Below, in pieces: positions 1 through 8,000 of a stretch of 64,000 nt of DNA (position 1 is its first letter; each line of letters opens with the position of its first letter). The notes beneath the pieces were generated by a model. It was given only the letters and a program-made list of their open reading frames with translations, was not told the origin of the DNA and did not search any database. A program made the position numbers and the translations under genes. The stretch comes from Amycolatopsis camponoti. Lineage in GTDB: Bacteria; Actinomycetota; Actinomycetes; Mycobacteriales; Pseudonocardiaceae. The stretch is from the NCBI RefSeq assembly GCF_902497555.1, contig NZ_CABVGP010000001.1, positions 1,526,001 through 1,590,000 of the forward strand, written 5' to 3'.

Positions 1-884
1 TGCCGCGAAGACCGCGCCTGGTCACCACGGACGGCGAGTTCCACACCCTGCGCCGTCAGCTCGCCCGCCTCGAGGAGGAGGGCGTCGAAGTCGTCCGGGT
101 GCCCCTGGAGCCGGTGACGACGCTCGCCGAGCGCGTCGCCGCCGAAGTGGACGACAACACCGCCGCGGTGCTCGTCTCGGCCGTGCTGTTCGAGACGTCG
201 CGGCTGGTCCCGGGGCTCGCGCACCTGGCCGACTCGTGCCGTGACCGGTCGATCGAGCTGGTCGTCGACGCCTACCACGCGCTCGGCGTCGTCCCGTTCC
301 CGCTGCACGACCTCGGGCTCACCAACGCCTGGGTGCTCGGCGGCGGCTACAAGTACCTGCAGCTCGGCGAGGGCAACTGCTTCCTGCGGCTGCCCGCGCA
401 CGCCCAGGAGCTGCGCCCGGTGATCACCGGCTGGTACGCCGAGTTCGGCGCGCTTGCCGACGAGCGCAACCCGGGCCAGGTCGCCTACGCCACCGGTGGC
501 GACCGGTTCGCCGGCGCCACCTACGACCCGGCCAGCCACTACCGCGGCGCCCGGGTCCAGCGGTTCTTCGCCGAGCAGGGCCTGACGCCGGAGTTCCTGC
601 GCGAGGTGTCGCAGCACCAGGTGGGCCTGCTCGCGTCGGTGTTCGACTCGCTCGGCTTGCCCGGCGACGTCGTGACGCGGGACCGCGAGACGCCGCTCGA
701 CCGGCTCGGCGGGTTCCTCTCGCTGCGCTGCGCCGACGCGGCCGGGCTCCAGGCGGCACTGGCCGCCCAGGGCGTCCGCACCGACAGCCGGGGCCCGTAC
801 CTGCGCTTCGGTCCCGCGCCGTACCTCTCCGACACCCAGCTCGAGACGGCGATGAACGCTCTCGGCAAGGTGGCCCGCGGCTGA
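1..884 (+). CDS. Kynureninase-like class V aminotransferase (5' truncated by window)
   Basis: The frame is open from base 3 and continues past the left edge, so this is the C-terminal part of a PLP enzyme. The motif [13 protein letters not shown] (Asp binding the pyridine nitrogen) is followed by [13 protein letters not shown], where the lysine before YL is the expected Schiff-base residue, as in kynureninases (typically YKYLNGGPG). Class V enzymes of this type cleave or transaminate amino acids; kynureninase makes anthranilate from kynurenine. No other tryptophan-catabolic gene is visible, so the substrate is not fixed. The next gene is also an amino-acid enzyme, but a gap of about 165 bases with its own promoter-like sequence separates them. 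Substrate assignment is inference; the fold is fairly certain. Confidence 0.75.
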   Translation, partial: PRRPRLVTTDGEFHTLRRQLARLEEEGVEVVRVPLEPVTTLAERVAAEVDDNTAAVLVSAVLFETSRLVPGLAHLADSCRDRSIELVVDAYHALGVVPFPLHDLGLTNAWVLGGGYKYLQLGEGNCFLRLPAHAQELRPVITGWYAEFGALADERNPGQVAYATGGDRFAGATYDPASHYRGARVQRFFAEQGLTPEFLREVSQHQVGLLASVFDSLGLPGDVVTRDRETPLDRLGGFLSLRCADAAGLQAALAAQGVRTDSRGPYLRFGPAPYLSDTQLETAMNALGKVARG

Positions 885-912
885 TTACCGGTCCGTATCG
901 CGGGACCGCCAC

Positions 913-941
913 TGGTCCGGCGATCAAGGGGGATCTAGGTT
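913..941 (+). promoter_or_regulatory. Possible promoter of valine dehydrogenase gene
   Basis: TGGTCC and TAGGTT are separated by 17 bases, giving an acceptable -35/-10 pair for an actinobacterial housekeeping promoter. It would leave a leader of about 100 bases before the GTG at 1051. Weak evidence, based on spacing only. Confidence 0.3.
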
Positions 942-1050
942 GGTGCCGGGCACCCCGCGGGCGGACGACCTCCGCGCGCCGGGCTCCCACCGACCACGTG
1001 AAGCGCGTCCCGGCCACGAACCGGGCGCGGGAGACAAAGGAGTCACCACC

Positions 1051-2124
1051 GTGACCGAAGGAGTGTTCGCCCGGGGCACCGGGCACGAACAGGTCGTGTA
1101 CTGCCACGACCAGGCCAGTGGCCTCAAGGCCATCATCGGCATCTACTCCACGGCGCTCGGACCCGCTTTGGGCGGGACGCGCTTCCACCCCTACGCCACC
1201 GAAGCGGACGCGCTCGACGACGTGCTCGCGCTGTCCAAGGGCATGGCGTACAAGAACGCGCTGGCCGGGCTCGACCTCGGCGGCGGCAAGGCCGTCATCC
1301 TCGGCGACCCGAAGACGCTCAAGTCCGAAGCGCTGCTGCGCGCGTTCGGGCGCTTCGTGCAGTCCCTGGGCGGCCGCTACATCACGGCGTGCGATGTCGG
1401 CACGTACGTGCAGGACATGGACGTCGTCGCCCGCGAATCCGACTTCGTCACCGGCCGCTCACCCGAGGACGGCGGCGCCGGCGACTCGTCCGTGCTGACG
1501 GCGTTCGGCGTGTTCCAGGGCATGCGCGCCTCGGCCGAGCACCTCTGGGGCAGCCCGGACCTGGCCGGCAAGCGCGTCGGCGTGGCCGGCGTCGGCAAGG
1601 TCGGGCACATCCTCGTCGGGCACCTCGTCGACGCCGGCGCGCAGGTGACGATCACCGACGTCTACGCGCCGGCGATTTCGCGCACGCTCGAGATCTACCC
1701 GAGCGTGCAGGTCGTGTCCGATGTGGACACCCTGCTGCGGGCCGAGCTGGACGTCTTCGCCCCGTGTGCCTTGGGTGGGGTGCTGAACGACGCGTCGGTG
1801 CCGGTGCTAGGCGCTCGCATCGTGTGCGGAGCGGCGAACAACCAGCTCGCGCACGCCGGCATCGACAAGCAGCTGGCCGACCGCGGAGTCCTGTACGCGC
1901 CTGACTACCTGGTCAACGCCGGTGGCGTGATCCAGGTGGACGACGAGCGGCACGGCTTCACCTTCGAGCGCGCCAAGCGCAAGACGACGGCGATCTACGA
2001 CACGACGAAGGCCGTGTTCGCGCTGGCCGACGCCGATGGCGTCCCCCCGGCGACGGCGGCCGACCGGCTCGCGGAGCGCCGGATGGCGGAGGTCGGGCGG
2101 CTGCGGTCCATCATGACCGGGTGA
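1051..2124 (+). CDS. vdh: Valine/leucine dehydrogenase (Glu/Leu/Phe/Val dehydrogenase family)
   Basis: NAD-dependent oxidative deamination of branched-chain amino acids, giving ammonia and 2-oxo acids that feed branched fatty acid or polyketide starters. From the GTG at 1051 the protein has 357 residues, close to the usual length of Streptomyces Vdh. An AAAGGAG ribosome site lies about 12 bases upstream; an upstream in-frame start at 940 would add a low-complexity tail not seen in the family. MAYKNA (K68) and LGGGKAV (K80) match the two active-site lysines of leucine dehydrogenases at the same positions, and GVAGVGKVG near residues 175-185 is the NAD-binding glycine motif. The stop overlaps the next start (GTGA), indicating translational coupling. 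Confidence 0.93.
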   Translation: MTEGVFARGTGHEQVVYCHDQASGLKAIIGIYSTALGPALGGTRFHPYATEADALDDVLALSKGMAYKNALAGLDLGGGKAVILGDPKTLKSEALLRAFGRFVQSLGGRYITACDVGTYVQDMDVVARESDFVTGRSPEDGGAGDSSVLTAFGVFQGMRASAEHLWGSPDLAGKRVGVAGVGKVGHILVGHLVDAGAQVTITDVYAPAISRTLEIYPSVQVVSDVDTLLRAELDVFAPCALGGVLNDASVPVLGARIVCGAANNQLAHAGIDKQLADRGVLYAPDYLVNAGGVIQVDDERHGFTFERAKRKTTAIYDTTKAVFALADADGVPPATAADRLAERRMAEVGRLRSIMTG

Positions 2125-2924
2125 CCCTTTCGGACATCTTCGAAGCTGCGGGCGTGCGGGGGTTCCTGCACGCCCGCAGTCTCGGTTCTCCGGTATCCGT
2201 CGATGTCGACGCGGACTCGCCGGTCGTGCTGGCGTCCGTGGTGAAGGTGGCGCTGGCGTACGAATTCGCCCGTCAGGTGGCGGCGGGCCAGCTCGACCCG
2301 ACGGACCGCGTGCACGCGACCGCGGCCGACCGGCTCGGCGGTAGCGGCTCGGCGGGCTTCGCGGACGACGTCTCGTACAGCCTGCGGGACGCGGCGCTGC
2401 TGGCGTTGTCGGTGTCGGACAACACGGCCGCGGACCTGCTGTTCGACCGCGTGGGCGTGGCGAACGTCCGGTCTCTGCTGGCGGAGCTGGGGCTGACGCG
2501 GACTTCCGTCATCGGCGCGCCCCGGGATCTGCTGCGCACGATCATCGACGACACCGCGGCCGGGCTTCCGTTGCGTGCCTTGGATCCCTTGCGGACCTCG
2601 GCTTCGACGCCGCGTGAGATGACGGCTCTGCTTTCGGCTCTGTGGAGCGATCCCGGGCCGGGTGCGCAGGTCTTGGCGTGGATGTCGGCCCAGGTCAGCT
2701 GGCACCGGCTGACCGCGGGGTTTCCCCCGGAGGTGACGGTGGCGGCCAAGACGGGGACGATGCCGGGCATCCGCAACGAGATCGGCGTCGTGACGTACCC
2801 GGACGGGACGGCGTACGCGGTGGCGGTGTTCACGGTGGGCGGCGCGGAGACGTTGCGCCGCCCGGACATCGACCGTGCGATCGGCGACGCGGCCCGCGCG
2901 GCGGTAGATCAGCTGCGCTCGTGA
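2121..2924 (+). CDS. Cytosolic class A beta-lactamase-fold serine hydrolase
   Basis: A 267-residue protein with the three penicillin-recognizing motifs: SVVK (S39-K42), SDN (S99-N101) and KTG (K210-G212). No signal peptide is visible; the mature-like sequence starts at once ([11 protein letters not shown]), so it probably stays in the cytoplasm. That is unusual for a resistance beta-lactamase, and the general-base region expected of class A enzymes (ExxLN near residue 166 in Ambler numbering) is not evident. The GTG start overlaps the vdh stop, so it is co-translated with vdh. Serine hydrolase or esterase activity on an amide or ester metabolite is more plausible than antibiotic resistance; this is inference. 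Confidence 0.8.
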   Translation: MTLSDIFEAAGVRGFLHARSLGSPVSVDVDADSPVVLASVVKVALAYEFARQVAAGQLDPTDRVHATAADRLGGSGSAGFADDVSYSLRDAALLALSVSDNTAADLLFDRVGVANVRSLLAELGLTRTSVIGAPRDLLRTIIDDTAAGLPLRALDPLRTSASTPREMTALLSALWSDPGPGAQVLAWMSAQVSWHRLTAGFPPEVTVAAKTGTMPGIRNEIGVVTYPDGTAYAVAVFTVGGAETLRRPDIDRAIGDAARAAVDQLRS

Positions 2925-3014
2925 TGCCCGTCCGAACACGCGTGATGCCCCTCTGATCACGCTTGATGCCTGTCCCGTCACGCGTGATGCCCCCACCACC
3001 TCAGCTGCGCTCGT
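2909..3014. repeat. 14-bp direct repeat bracketing array 1
   Basis: TCAGCTGCGCTCGT occurs at 2909-2922, in the last codons of the beta-lactamase-fold gene, and again at 3001-3014, in the last codons of the convergent LysR gene. The 21-bp array lies exactly between. Removing one copy plus the array would leave both genes with correct stop codons and overlapping 3' ends, the arrangement seen at several other convergent pairs in this window. This is what an insertion with a 14-bp target duplication would look like. Confidence 0.75.
2920..3000. repeat. Array 1: four 21-bp units with TCACGCGTGA-type core
   Basis: Units start at 2920, 2941, 2962 and 2983, exactly 21 bases apart; the last is cut to 18. 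Each carries CGTGATGCC (CTTGATGCC in the third) and, across unit junctions, the core ACACGCGTGA/TCACGCTTGA/TCACGCGTGA followed by a variable CCCnTCnG spacer. All units have the same orientation, unlike the other three arrays. The stop codon of the upstream gene lies inside the first unit. Confidence 0.85.
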
Positions 3015-3948
3015 AGAACACGTCCCACGGCCGCGCGCCGCCCGGGTCCGGCGGCACCAGCCGCGAGACGCCGTCGTCCCGCAGCACGCCCGCCGCGATC
3101 TCCGCCAGCTTCGCCGCCTGCGGGTGCGGGCTCGACGACGGCCAGGCGAACGCCATCCGCGCGCGCAGGACCTCGCCGTCGAGCGGCCGCCAGACCACCC
3201 GCGGTTCCTTGCGGGCCGCGGGCTCGAACGCGACGCCGTGGCCGGCCAGGACCAGGCCGAGCGCGAACTCCGGGTTGCGCGCGTGCCGGACGGCCGCCGG
3301 CCGGAAGCCGTGCTCCCAGCAGGTGCGCAGCAGGGCGTCGTAGCTGCCGGGCGCCGCCGCGCGCGGGGCGTGCACCAGGCCTTCGCCCGCGAGGTCGGCC
3401 AAGGTCAGGACGGCGTGGCGGGCCAGCGGCGAGTCGCGGGGGAGGAGCACGCCGAGCGGCGTGTCGATCGCGGGCCCGAGGTCGAGCCCGACGACGTCGA
3501 CCGGCAGCTGGAGGAGCCCGGCGTCCAGCGACCGGTCGGCGAGCAGCCGGGTCTGCTCGGCGGTGGTCAGCTCCTGCAGGTCGAGCCGGACGGCGGGGTG
3601 CTGCGCCGCGAACTCCGTGAGGATCGCGGCGAGCACCCGTCCCGGCAGCTCCGGCGGCACGCCCGCGCGCAGGGCGTCCATCTCGCCGCGGTCGGCTTTC
3701 GCGACGAGCGCCGTCATGCGGTCCCAGCGGCTCAGGAGGTCACGGGCTTCGGCGCGGAGCACTTCGCCGGCCTCGGTGAGCGTGACGCGGCGGCCGCGGT
3801 CGAACAGCTTCGCGCCCAGCTCGGCTTCGAGCCGTTTCACGCGCTGGCTCAACGGCGGCTGGGCGATGCCGAGCCGGTCGGCGGCGTGGCCGAAGTGCAG
3901 TTCCTCGGCGACGACGAGGAAGTAGCGCAGCGAGCGGAGGTGGTCCAC
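3001..3948 (-). CDS. LysR family transcriptional regulator
   Basis: A 315-residue LysR protein. The N-terminal winged helix-turn-helix is clear (LRSLRYFLVVAEELHFGHAA and LGIAQPPLSQ, residues about 4-40), followed by the linker helix and a substrate-binding domain (GVPPELPGRVLAA onward). The GTG at 3948 begins just before the conserved LRSLRYF segment and gives the usual family length; the open frame extends far upstream but carries no family similarity. It is divergent from the metallo-hydrolase gene at 4033, the common LysR arrangement, so that gene is its likely target. No clear ribosome site precedes the GTG. Confidence 0.88.
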   Translation of the reverse strand: MDHLRSLRYFLVVAEELHFGHAADRLGIAQPPLSQRVKRLEAELGAKLFDRGRRVTLTEAGEVLRAEARDLLSRWDRMTALVAKADRGEMDALRAGVPPELPGRVLAAILTEFAAQHPAVRLDLQELTTAEQTRLLADRSLDAGLLQLPVDVVGLDLGPAIDTPLGVLLPRDSPLARHAVLTLADLAGEGLVHAPRAAAPGSYDALLRTCWEHGFRPAAVRHARNPEFALGLVLAGHGVAFEPAARKEPRVVWRPLDGEVLRARMAFAWPSSSPHPQAAKLAEIAAGVLRDDGVSRLVPPDPGGARPWDVFYERS

Positions 3949-4032
3949 GCTGCGACGATACCCGTCCGCATATCGACATGCCGACGTCTCGATCTTGGAC
4001 AGCGCGGCCGTGCTCGTGGTCGAGTGCCCGTC

Positions 4033-4974
4033 ATGAGCGAAGGATTCAGCAGACGCGGGCTGTTCGGCGCGGGCGCGGCGGCGGCCACGATCCTCGCCGG
4101 GGTGCCGGCGGCTTCGGCGTCGGCGGCGCCACGGGGGACGTCGCAGATGACGCTGCGGTGGTGGGGGAACAACGGCTGGGAGATCCGCGTCGGGACGAAG
4201 ACGATCCTCATCGACCCGTGGTTGACGAGGTTCAAGACGGGCACGTACACCCCCGCGGGCGCCGACCCGCGCACGCCGCTGTCGGTGAACAAGGAGCTGA
4301 TCGACGGCTACCTGGACCGCGGCTTCCTCCACGCCGACCACATCTTGGTGACCCACGGCCACTACGACCACCTCACCGACGTTCCCTACCTGGCCCAACG
4401 CACGGGAGCGACGGTGATCGGCACCGAGACCCATTTGAGTCTCATGGCGGCGCTGGGCGCACCGGAGGACCAGCTGGCGATCGCGTCCGGCGGCGAGGAC
4501 CTGACGTTCGACGGCTACTCGATCCGGATCTTGCGGTCCTTGCACTCGGCGGTGGGCGCGCGAGCCCAGGTGCCGTTCCCGGGCTCGCGGCCGCTGTCCC
4601 GCCGGGACCGTCCCCGGGTGATCTCGGACCTGCTCGAAGGCGGCACGCTGGCGTACTGCGTCACCGGCGGCGGAGCGAGCGTGGTGAACTTCGGCGGCTC
4701 GAACTACGTCGAGTCCGAGCTGGCCGGTTTGCGCCCGGACGTGGTGCTCCTGCCGGTGGGCGGAGCGAAGGTGACGCAGTACGTGCCGAGGCTGCTGCGC
4801 ACGCTGGGCAACCCGCGGATGGTGGCAGCGACCCACTGGGACGACTTCGATCTGCCGCTGGGCCAGGCCCAGGACCCCAACGGGGGGTTGGAGGTACTGC
4901 GGAAGGTGGTGGCGGCGGCTTCGCCGGGGAGCGAGTTCGTGGTGCTGGACCACCTGGGTTCATTTGTGCCATAG
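4033..4974 (+). CDS. Tat-exported metallo-beta-lactamase-fold hydrolase
   Basis: A 313-residue protein beginning with a twin-arginine signal (SRRGLFGAGAAAA, R7-R8) and an AxA-type cleavage region near ASASAAP. The mature part has the metal-binding motif HGHYDH (H108, H110, D112, H113), matching HxHxDH of the superfamily, and a later THWDDFD segment that may supply further ligands. The order of strands resembles UlaG/lipoprotein-type MBL hydrolases. The ATG at 4033 is chosen because it places the Tat signal at the N-terminus; an in-frame extension upstream overlaps the divergent LysR gene. The substrate is unknown. A strong terminator follows at 5010. Confidence 0.87.
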   Translation: MSEGFSRRGLFGAGAAAATILAGVPAASASAAPRGTSQMTLRWWGNNGWEIRVGTKTILIDPWLTRFKTGTYTPAGADPRTPLSVNKELIDGYLDRGFLHADHILVTHGHYDHLTDVPYLAQRTGATVIGTETHLSLMAALGAPEDQLAIASGGEDLTFDGYSIRILRSLHSAVGARAQVPFPGSRPLSRRDRPRVISDLLEGGTLAYCVTGGGASVVNFGGSNYVESELAGLRPDVVLLPVGGAKVTQYVPRLLRTLGNPRMVAATHWDDFDLPLGQAQDPNGGLEVLRKVVAAASPGSEFVVLDHLGSFVP

Positions 4975-5009
4975 CGGCTTGTCCACAGCCCCACTGCGTT
5001 GTGGACAAC

Positions 5010-5040
5010 GAAACCGCCCGGCGGCTCGCCGGGCGGTTTC
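5010..5040 (+). terminator. Strong intrinsic terminator hairpin
   Basis: GAAACCGCCCGGCG and CGCCGGGCGGTTTC form a perfect 14-bp stem around a three-base loop, ending in TTTC. It lies 35 bases after the metallo-hydrolase stop. Confidence 0.85.
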
Positions 5041-5067
5041 GTCGTTGACCGCCGATAGACTGGGACC

Positions 5068-5152
5068 GGGGACGCCCCCCAAGGGAAGGGCGGGGGAGCT
5101 GTCCGGCCCCCGGAACGCCGAAGGCCCCCACCGCGAGCAGTGGGGGCCTTCG
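5068..5152 (+). ncRNA. 6C-like small RNA candidate
   Basis: After a TAGACT -10 element at 5056-5061, a stretch of about 85 bases has no coding capacity. It contains a C-rich run (GCCCCCCAAGGG) opposite GGGCGGGGG, then a second hairpin GTCCGGCCCCCGGAAC, and ends in a 13-bp stem terminator. Two stem-loops with C-rich loops in a short actinobacterial transcript are the hallmarks of the 6C RNA family (mycobacterial B11). The match was judged by eye. The alternative is that this is only leader or spacer sequence before a bidirectional terminator. Confidence 0.5.
5119..5152. terminator. GC-rich terminator hairpin between convergent transcripts
   Basis: CGAAGGCCCCCAC and GTGGGGGCCTTCG form a perfect 13-bp stem with an eight-base loop. 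It could end the small RNA on the plus strand and the DUF5302 gene on the minus strand. Confidence 0.75.
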
Positions 5153-5165
5153 CCGACAACAGATC

Positions 5166-5351
5166 TCAGCCGCTCTTGCGGCGGAAAGTCCGCTTGTTGG
5201 CCGCGGGCCCGTGGGCGTGCTGGTTCTTGCCGCCGCCGTTCTCGTGGGACGCGCCCGAGCGGGCGTGGGCCTGCTTGCGCTCCAGCGCTTCCCGGAACTT
5301 GCGCTTGACGTCGTCCTCCTCGCCGCTGGGCGACGGATTCGGTTCACTCAT
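5166..5351 (-). CDS. DUF5302 small basic protein
   Basis: A 61-residue protein starting MSEPNPSPSGEEDDVKRKF, with an acidic N-terminal segment, a KRKFREALERK helix and a C-terminus rich in His, Gly and Lys ending TFRRKSG. This is the pattern of the actinobacterial DUF5302 family, whose function is unknown. The ATG at 5351 has an excellent GGAGGT ribosome site five bases upstream, which rules out the longer in-frame start at 5408. The neighbouring 6C-like RNA ends just beyond its stop. Confidence 0.82.
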   Translation of the reverse strand: MSEPNPSPSGEEDDVKRKFREALERKQAHARSGASHENGGGKNQHAHGPAANKRTFRRKSG

Positions 5352-5433
5352 GCTTACCTCCGGAACTGACGACGTGTGACCGCTCCAGCCTGGCATCAGA
5401 CAAACCACTTGGCGAGTCGATTACGTCACGTCA

Positions 5434-6390
5434 TCAGCGTTTGGGGGACGGCACCCCGCCGAACTGCACCGACTTGCGGGTCAGCGGGCGGCCGCAGTGG
5501 TCGCACAGCAGGATCGGCCGCAGCCGGTTGCCGCATTCGACGTGGTGGAGCGTGATGTCCGGCTCCTGGCCCGCCACCTCGAAGCCGCGCGACCACTCCG
5601 CGATGAACGCCAGCGCCGGGAAGAACGCCAGCCCCTTCGCCGTCATCCGGTAGTCGCGCGCGTCCGTGCGCGTGGCCGCCGTGCCCGTGCGCAGGACGCC
5701 GACCTCCACCAGCTTGCTCAGCCGGGCCGACAGCACGCTCGGCCCGATCCCCAGCTCGCGCTCGAACTCCGAGAAGTGCCGGCAGCCGAGCAGCGCCGAC
5801 ACCAGGAGCCCGGTCGACCAGCGGTCGCCCAGCAGCTCCATCGTGTCGGGGAAGAACATCATCGGGTCGTTGGCCAGGGACTCCGCGTCCTTGCGGCGGA
5901 AGCGCTTGGACGCCGTCGCGGCCGCGACACCGGTGCTGTCCAGCCGCGACGCCCGCACGTCCCGCGCGTCGACGCGACGCCCGCACGCCCCGCACCCGAG
6001 GGGCGCTGATGTAGCCAGCTCGCAGTCGAGGTGGATCAGCGTCGGCAGCACCTCCCGGCGGCCTTCGACCCACTCGCGCTCCCACGCCCAGATCGAGATC
6101 AGCAGCGGCCACAGCTCCAGGCCGCGCTCGGTGAGCCGGTACTCGTGCCGCGTGCGGCGCGCGTCGCGGTACGGCACGCGCGTGAGCATGCCCGCGTCCA
6201 CCATGTCCCGCAGGCGCCCGGACAACGCCGTCGGCGAGATGCCCAGCCGCAGCCGCAGCTCTTCGTACCGCCGGAAGCGCAGGAACAGGCTCTGCAGGAT
6301 CAGCAACGTCCACTGGTCGCCGACCAGCTCGAGCGCCCGGCGGAGCGGATCCCCCGCCGGCCGGACGCGCTGTGCAGTCGCCTCGACCAA
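5434..6390 (-). CDS. Double-HxlR transcriptional regulator with two zinc-ribbon tails
   Basis: A 318-residue fusion of two HxlR/MarR-like winged-helix domains (about 17-110 and 183-271). Each is followed by a putative metal site: H120, C123, C133, C136 after the first, and H282/H283, C286, C296, C299 (CDHCG) after the second. HxlR proteins usually have one such domain of 100-150 residues and act as dimers, so this protein is a covalent dimer. The start is a TTG at 6390 with a GGGGGA site about seven bases upstream; the nearby ATG is out of frame. It is divergent from the catabolic operon at 6528 and shares a regulatory region with duplicated 13-bp sites, so it is the probable regulator of that operon and of itself. 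Confidence 0.85.
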   Translation of the reverse strand: MVEATAQRVRPAGDPLRRALELVGDQWTLLILQSLFLRFRRYEELRLRLGISPTALSGRLRDMVDAGMLTRVPYRDARRTRHEYRLTERGLELWPLLISIWAWEREWVEGRREVLPTLIHLDCELATSAPLGCGACGRRVDARDVRASRLDSTGVAAATASKRFRRKDAESLANDPMMFFPDTMELLGDRWSTGLLVSALLGCRHFSEFERELGIGPSVLSARLSKLVEVGVLRTGTAATRTDARDYRMTAKGLAFFPALAFIAEWSRGFEVAGQEPDITLHHVECGNRLRPILLCDHCGRPLTRKSVQFGGVPSPKR

Positions 6391-6424
6391 ACCATCCCCC
6401 TTGTTACTAGCGGCCTCAGAGTAG

Positions 6425-6479
6425 CACCTGACTACACCTAAAGAAGCCTATTGACACCTGACTACACAAATCATAGTCT
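6425..6479 (+). promoter_or_regulatory. Divergent promoter with two direct operator copies
   Basis: CACCTGACTACAC occurs at 6425-6437 and 6455-6467, start to start 30 bp, about three helical turns. The right copy lies between TTGACA (6451-6456) and TAGTCT (6474-6479), which have a 17-base spacer and form a good promoter for the operon at 6528. The left copy overlaps the likely -35 region of the divergent regulator. The spacing suits a tandem two-domain HxlR protein binding one face of the helix. Confidence 0.7.
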
Positions 6480-6527
6480 CATCCCCATCAGCCAGCGCGG
6501 TGAGCCCGACAGCCAGGGAGAAGCCCG

Positions 6528-8000
6528 ATGACCAGCACCTCCGAACAGCCGCTGATGGTGGCCCGGACGGCGGACACCGGCGAGGCCAACCCCTACCTGC
6601 TCGGCGTGTACGCCCCCGTCGGAGAAGAGATCGACGCGGAAGACCTGCAGGTCATCGGCGAAATCCCGACGGACCTCAACGGCGTCTACCTGCGCAACGG
6701 CCCCAACCCGCGGTTCGCCCCGGAAGGCCGCTACCACTGGTTCGACGGCGACGGCATGATCCACGCCGTCCACCTGGAGAACGGCAAGGCGCGCTACCGC
6801 AACCGCTGGGTCCGCACGAAGGCCTTCGAGGCCGAGTCCGCGGCCGGCAAGGGCCTCTGGACCGGCGTCATGGAGAACCCGGCGGACAACCCGTTCGGCA
6901 ACCACCACGGCCTCGGGCTCAAGGACAACGCCAACACCGACGTCATCTTCCACCGCGGCCGCGTCCTCGCGACCTGGTACCTGTGCGGCTCGCCGTACAG
7001 CGTCGACCCGCTCTCGCTCGAGACGCTCGGCGCCGAAGACTTCCTCGGCACGCTGGTCGGCGACATGATGGCCCACCCCAAGGTCGACGAGGCCACGGGC
7101 GAGCTGTTCTGGTTCGACTACGGCCCGCGCCCGCCCTACCTGCGCTACGGCGTCATCAGCGCGGACGGCCGGGTCGTCACCACCACCGAGATCGAGCTGC
7201 CGGGCCCGCGCCTGCCGCACGACATGGCCATCACCGATCGCTACGCGGTGCTGATGGACCTGCCGCTGGTCCAGGACCTGCAGGCGGCGAAGCAGGGCCG
7301 CCACAAGCTGCACTTCGACCGCTCGATGCCGAGCCGCTTCGGCGTAATGCCACGCTACGGAGACGGTAGCCAGATCAAGTGGTTCGAAGCGAGCCCGTGC
7401 TACATCTACCACGTCGTCAACGCCTGGGAAGAGGGCGACGAAGTCATCCTCGACGTCTGCCGCGTGCAGAAGCCGGCTCCCCGGCCGGACGCGCACACGC
7501 CGCTCGCGAAGATGCTCTCCTACCTGCGGCTCGACGCCCAGCTCCACCGTTACCGCTTCAACCTGCGGACCGGCGCGTGCCACGAGGCGCCCCTCGACGA
7601 CGCCAACACCGAGTTCCCGACCGTCGACTCCCGAGGCGTCGGTCGTGCGAACCGGTTCTCCTACGCGGTGCACATCTCGCCCGAGTCGACGCTGAAGTTC
7701 GACGGGCTCGTGCGCTACGACAATCTTGCCGGCTCCAAGACCGAATACCGGTTCGGTCCCGGTCGGTGGGGCAGTGAGGCGCCCTTCGCACCCCGCGATG
7801 GCGCATCCGTCGATTCGGCGGACGGTTACCTGGTGACGTTCGTGCAGGACGAGCGTGAGGGACGCTCGGAACTGGACATCTTCGACGCCGCCGATCTCGC
7901 TGCCGGACCCGTGGCCAGGGTCCTGTTGCCCCAGCGGGTCCCGCTCGGTTTTCACGCGACCTGGGTCCGGGCGGACCAGCTGGAAAACCTCCGTTCATGA
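6528..8000 (+). CDS. Carotenoid cleavage oxygenase (RPE65/CCD family)
   Basis: A 490-residue iron-dependent oxygenase that splits an alkene bond into two carbonyls (apocarotenoids, or stilbenes in the lignostilbene branch). The four iron-binding histidines are in their usual contexts: H183 (AHPKVD), H231 (LPHDMAIT), H295 (YIYHVVNAW) and H476 (PLGFHATW), in a seven-bladed propeller of typical length. GVYLRNGPNPRF near the N-terminus is also a family signature. It is the first gene of a tightly packed operon that also holds a CoA ligase and a thiolase, so cleavage of a C=C bond may start a catabolic route. Substrate (carotenoid, apocarotenoid or stilbenoid) is not decided by the sequence. Confidence 0.92.
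   Translation: MTSTSEQPLMVARTADTGEANPYLLGVYAPVGEEIDAEDLQVIGEIPTDLNGVYLRNGPNPRFAPEGRYHWFDGDGMIHAVHLENGKARYRNRWVRTKAFEAESAAGKGLWTGVMENPADNPFGNHHGLGLKDNANTDVIFHRGRVLATWYLCGSPYSVDPLSLETLGAEDFLGTLVGDMMAHPKVDEATGELFWFDYGPRPPYLRYGVISADGRVVTTTEIELPGPRLPHDMAITDRYAVLMDLPLVQDLQAAKQGRHKLHFDRSMPSRFGVMPRYGDGSQIKWFEASPCYIYHVVNAWEEGDEVILDVCRVQKPAPRPDAHTPLAKMLSYLRLDAQLHRYRFNLRTGACHEAPLDDANTEFPTVDSRGVGRANRFSYAVHISPESTLKFDGLVRYDNLAGSKTEYRFGPGRWGSEAPFAPRDGASVDSADGYLVTFVQDEREGRSELDIFDAADLAAGPVARVLLPQRVPLGFHATWVRADQLENLRS

Noticed and set aside
2920..3000. Array 1 as a CRISPR array
   Set aside because: The period is only 21 bases, the spacers are alike rather than unique, and no cas genes or leader are present in the window.
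3124..4032. N-terminal extension of the metallo-hydrolase frame
   Set aside because: It would overlap the LysR gene entirely and bury the Tat signal; the ATG at 4033 is the natural start.
5045..5061. TTGACC/TAGACT as a -35/-10 pair for the small RNA
   Set aside because: The two are only five bases apart; TAGACT may still be a -10 box but with another -35.
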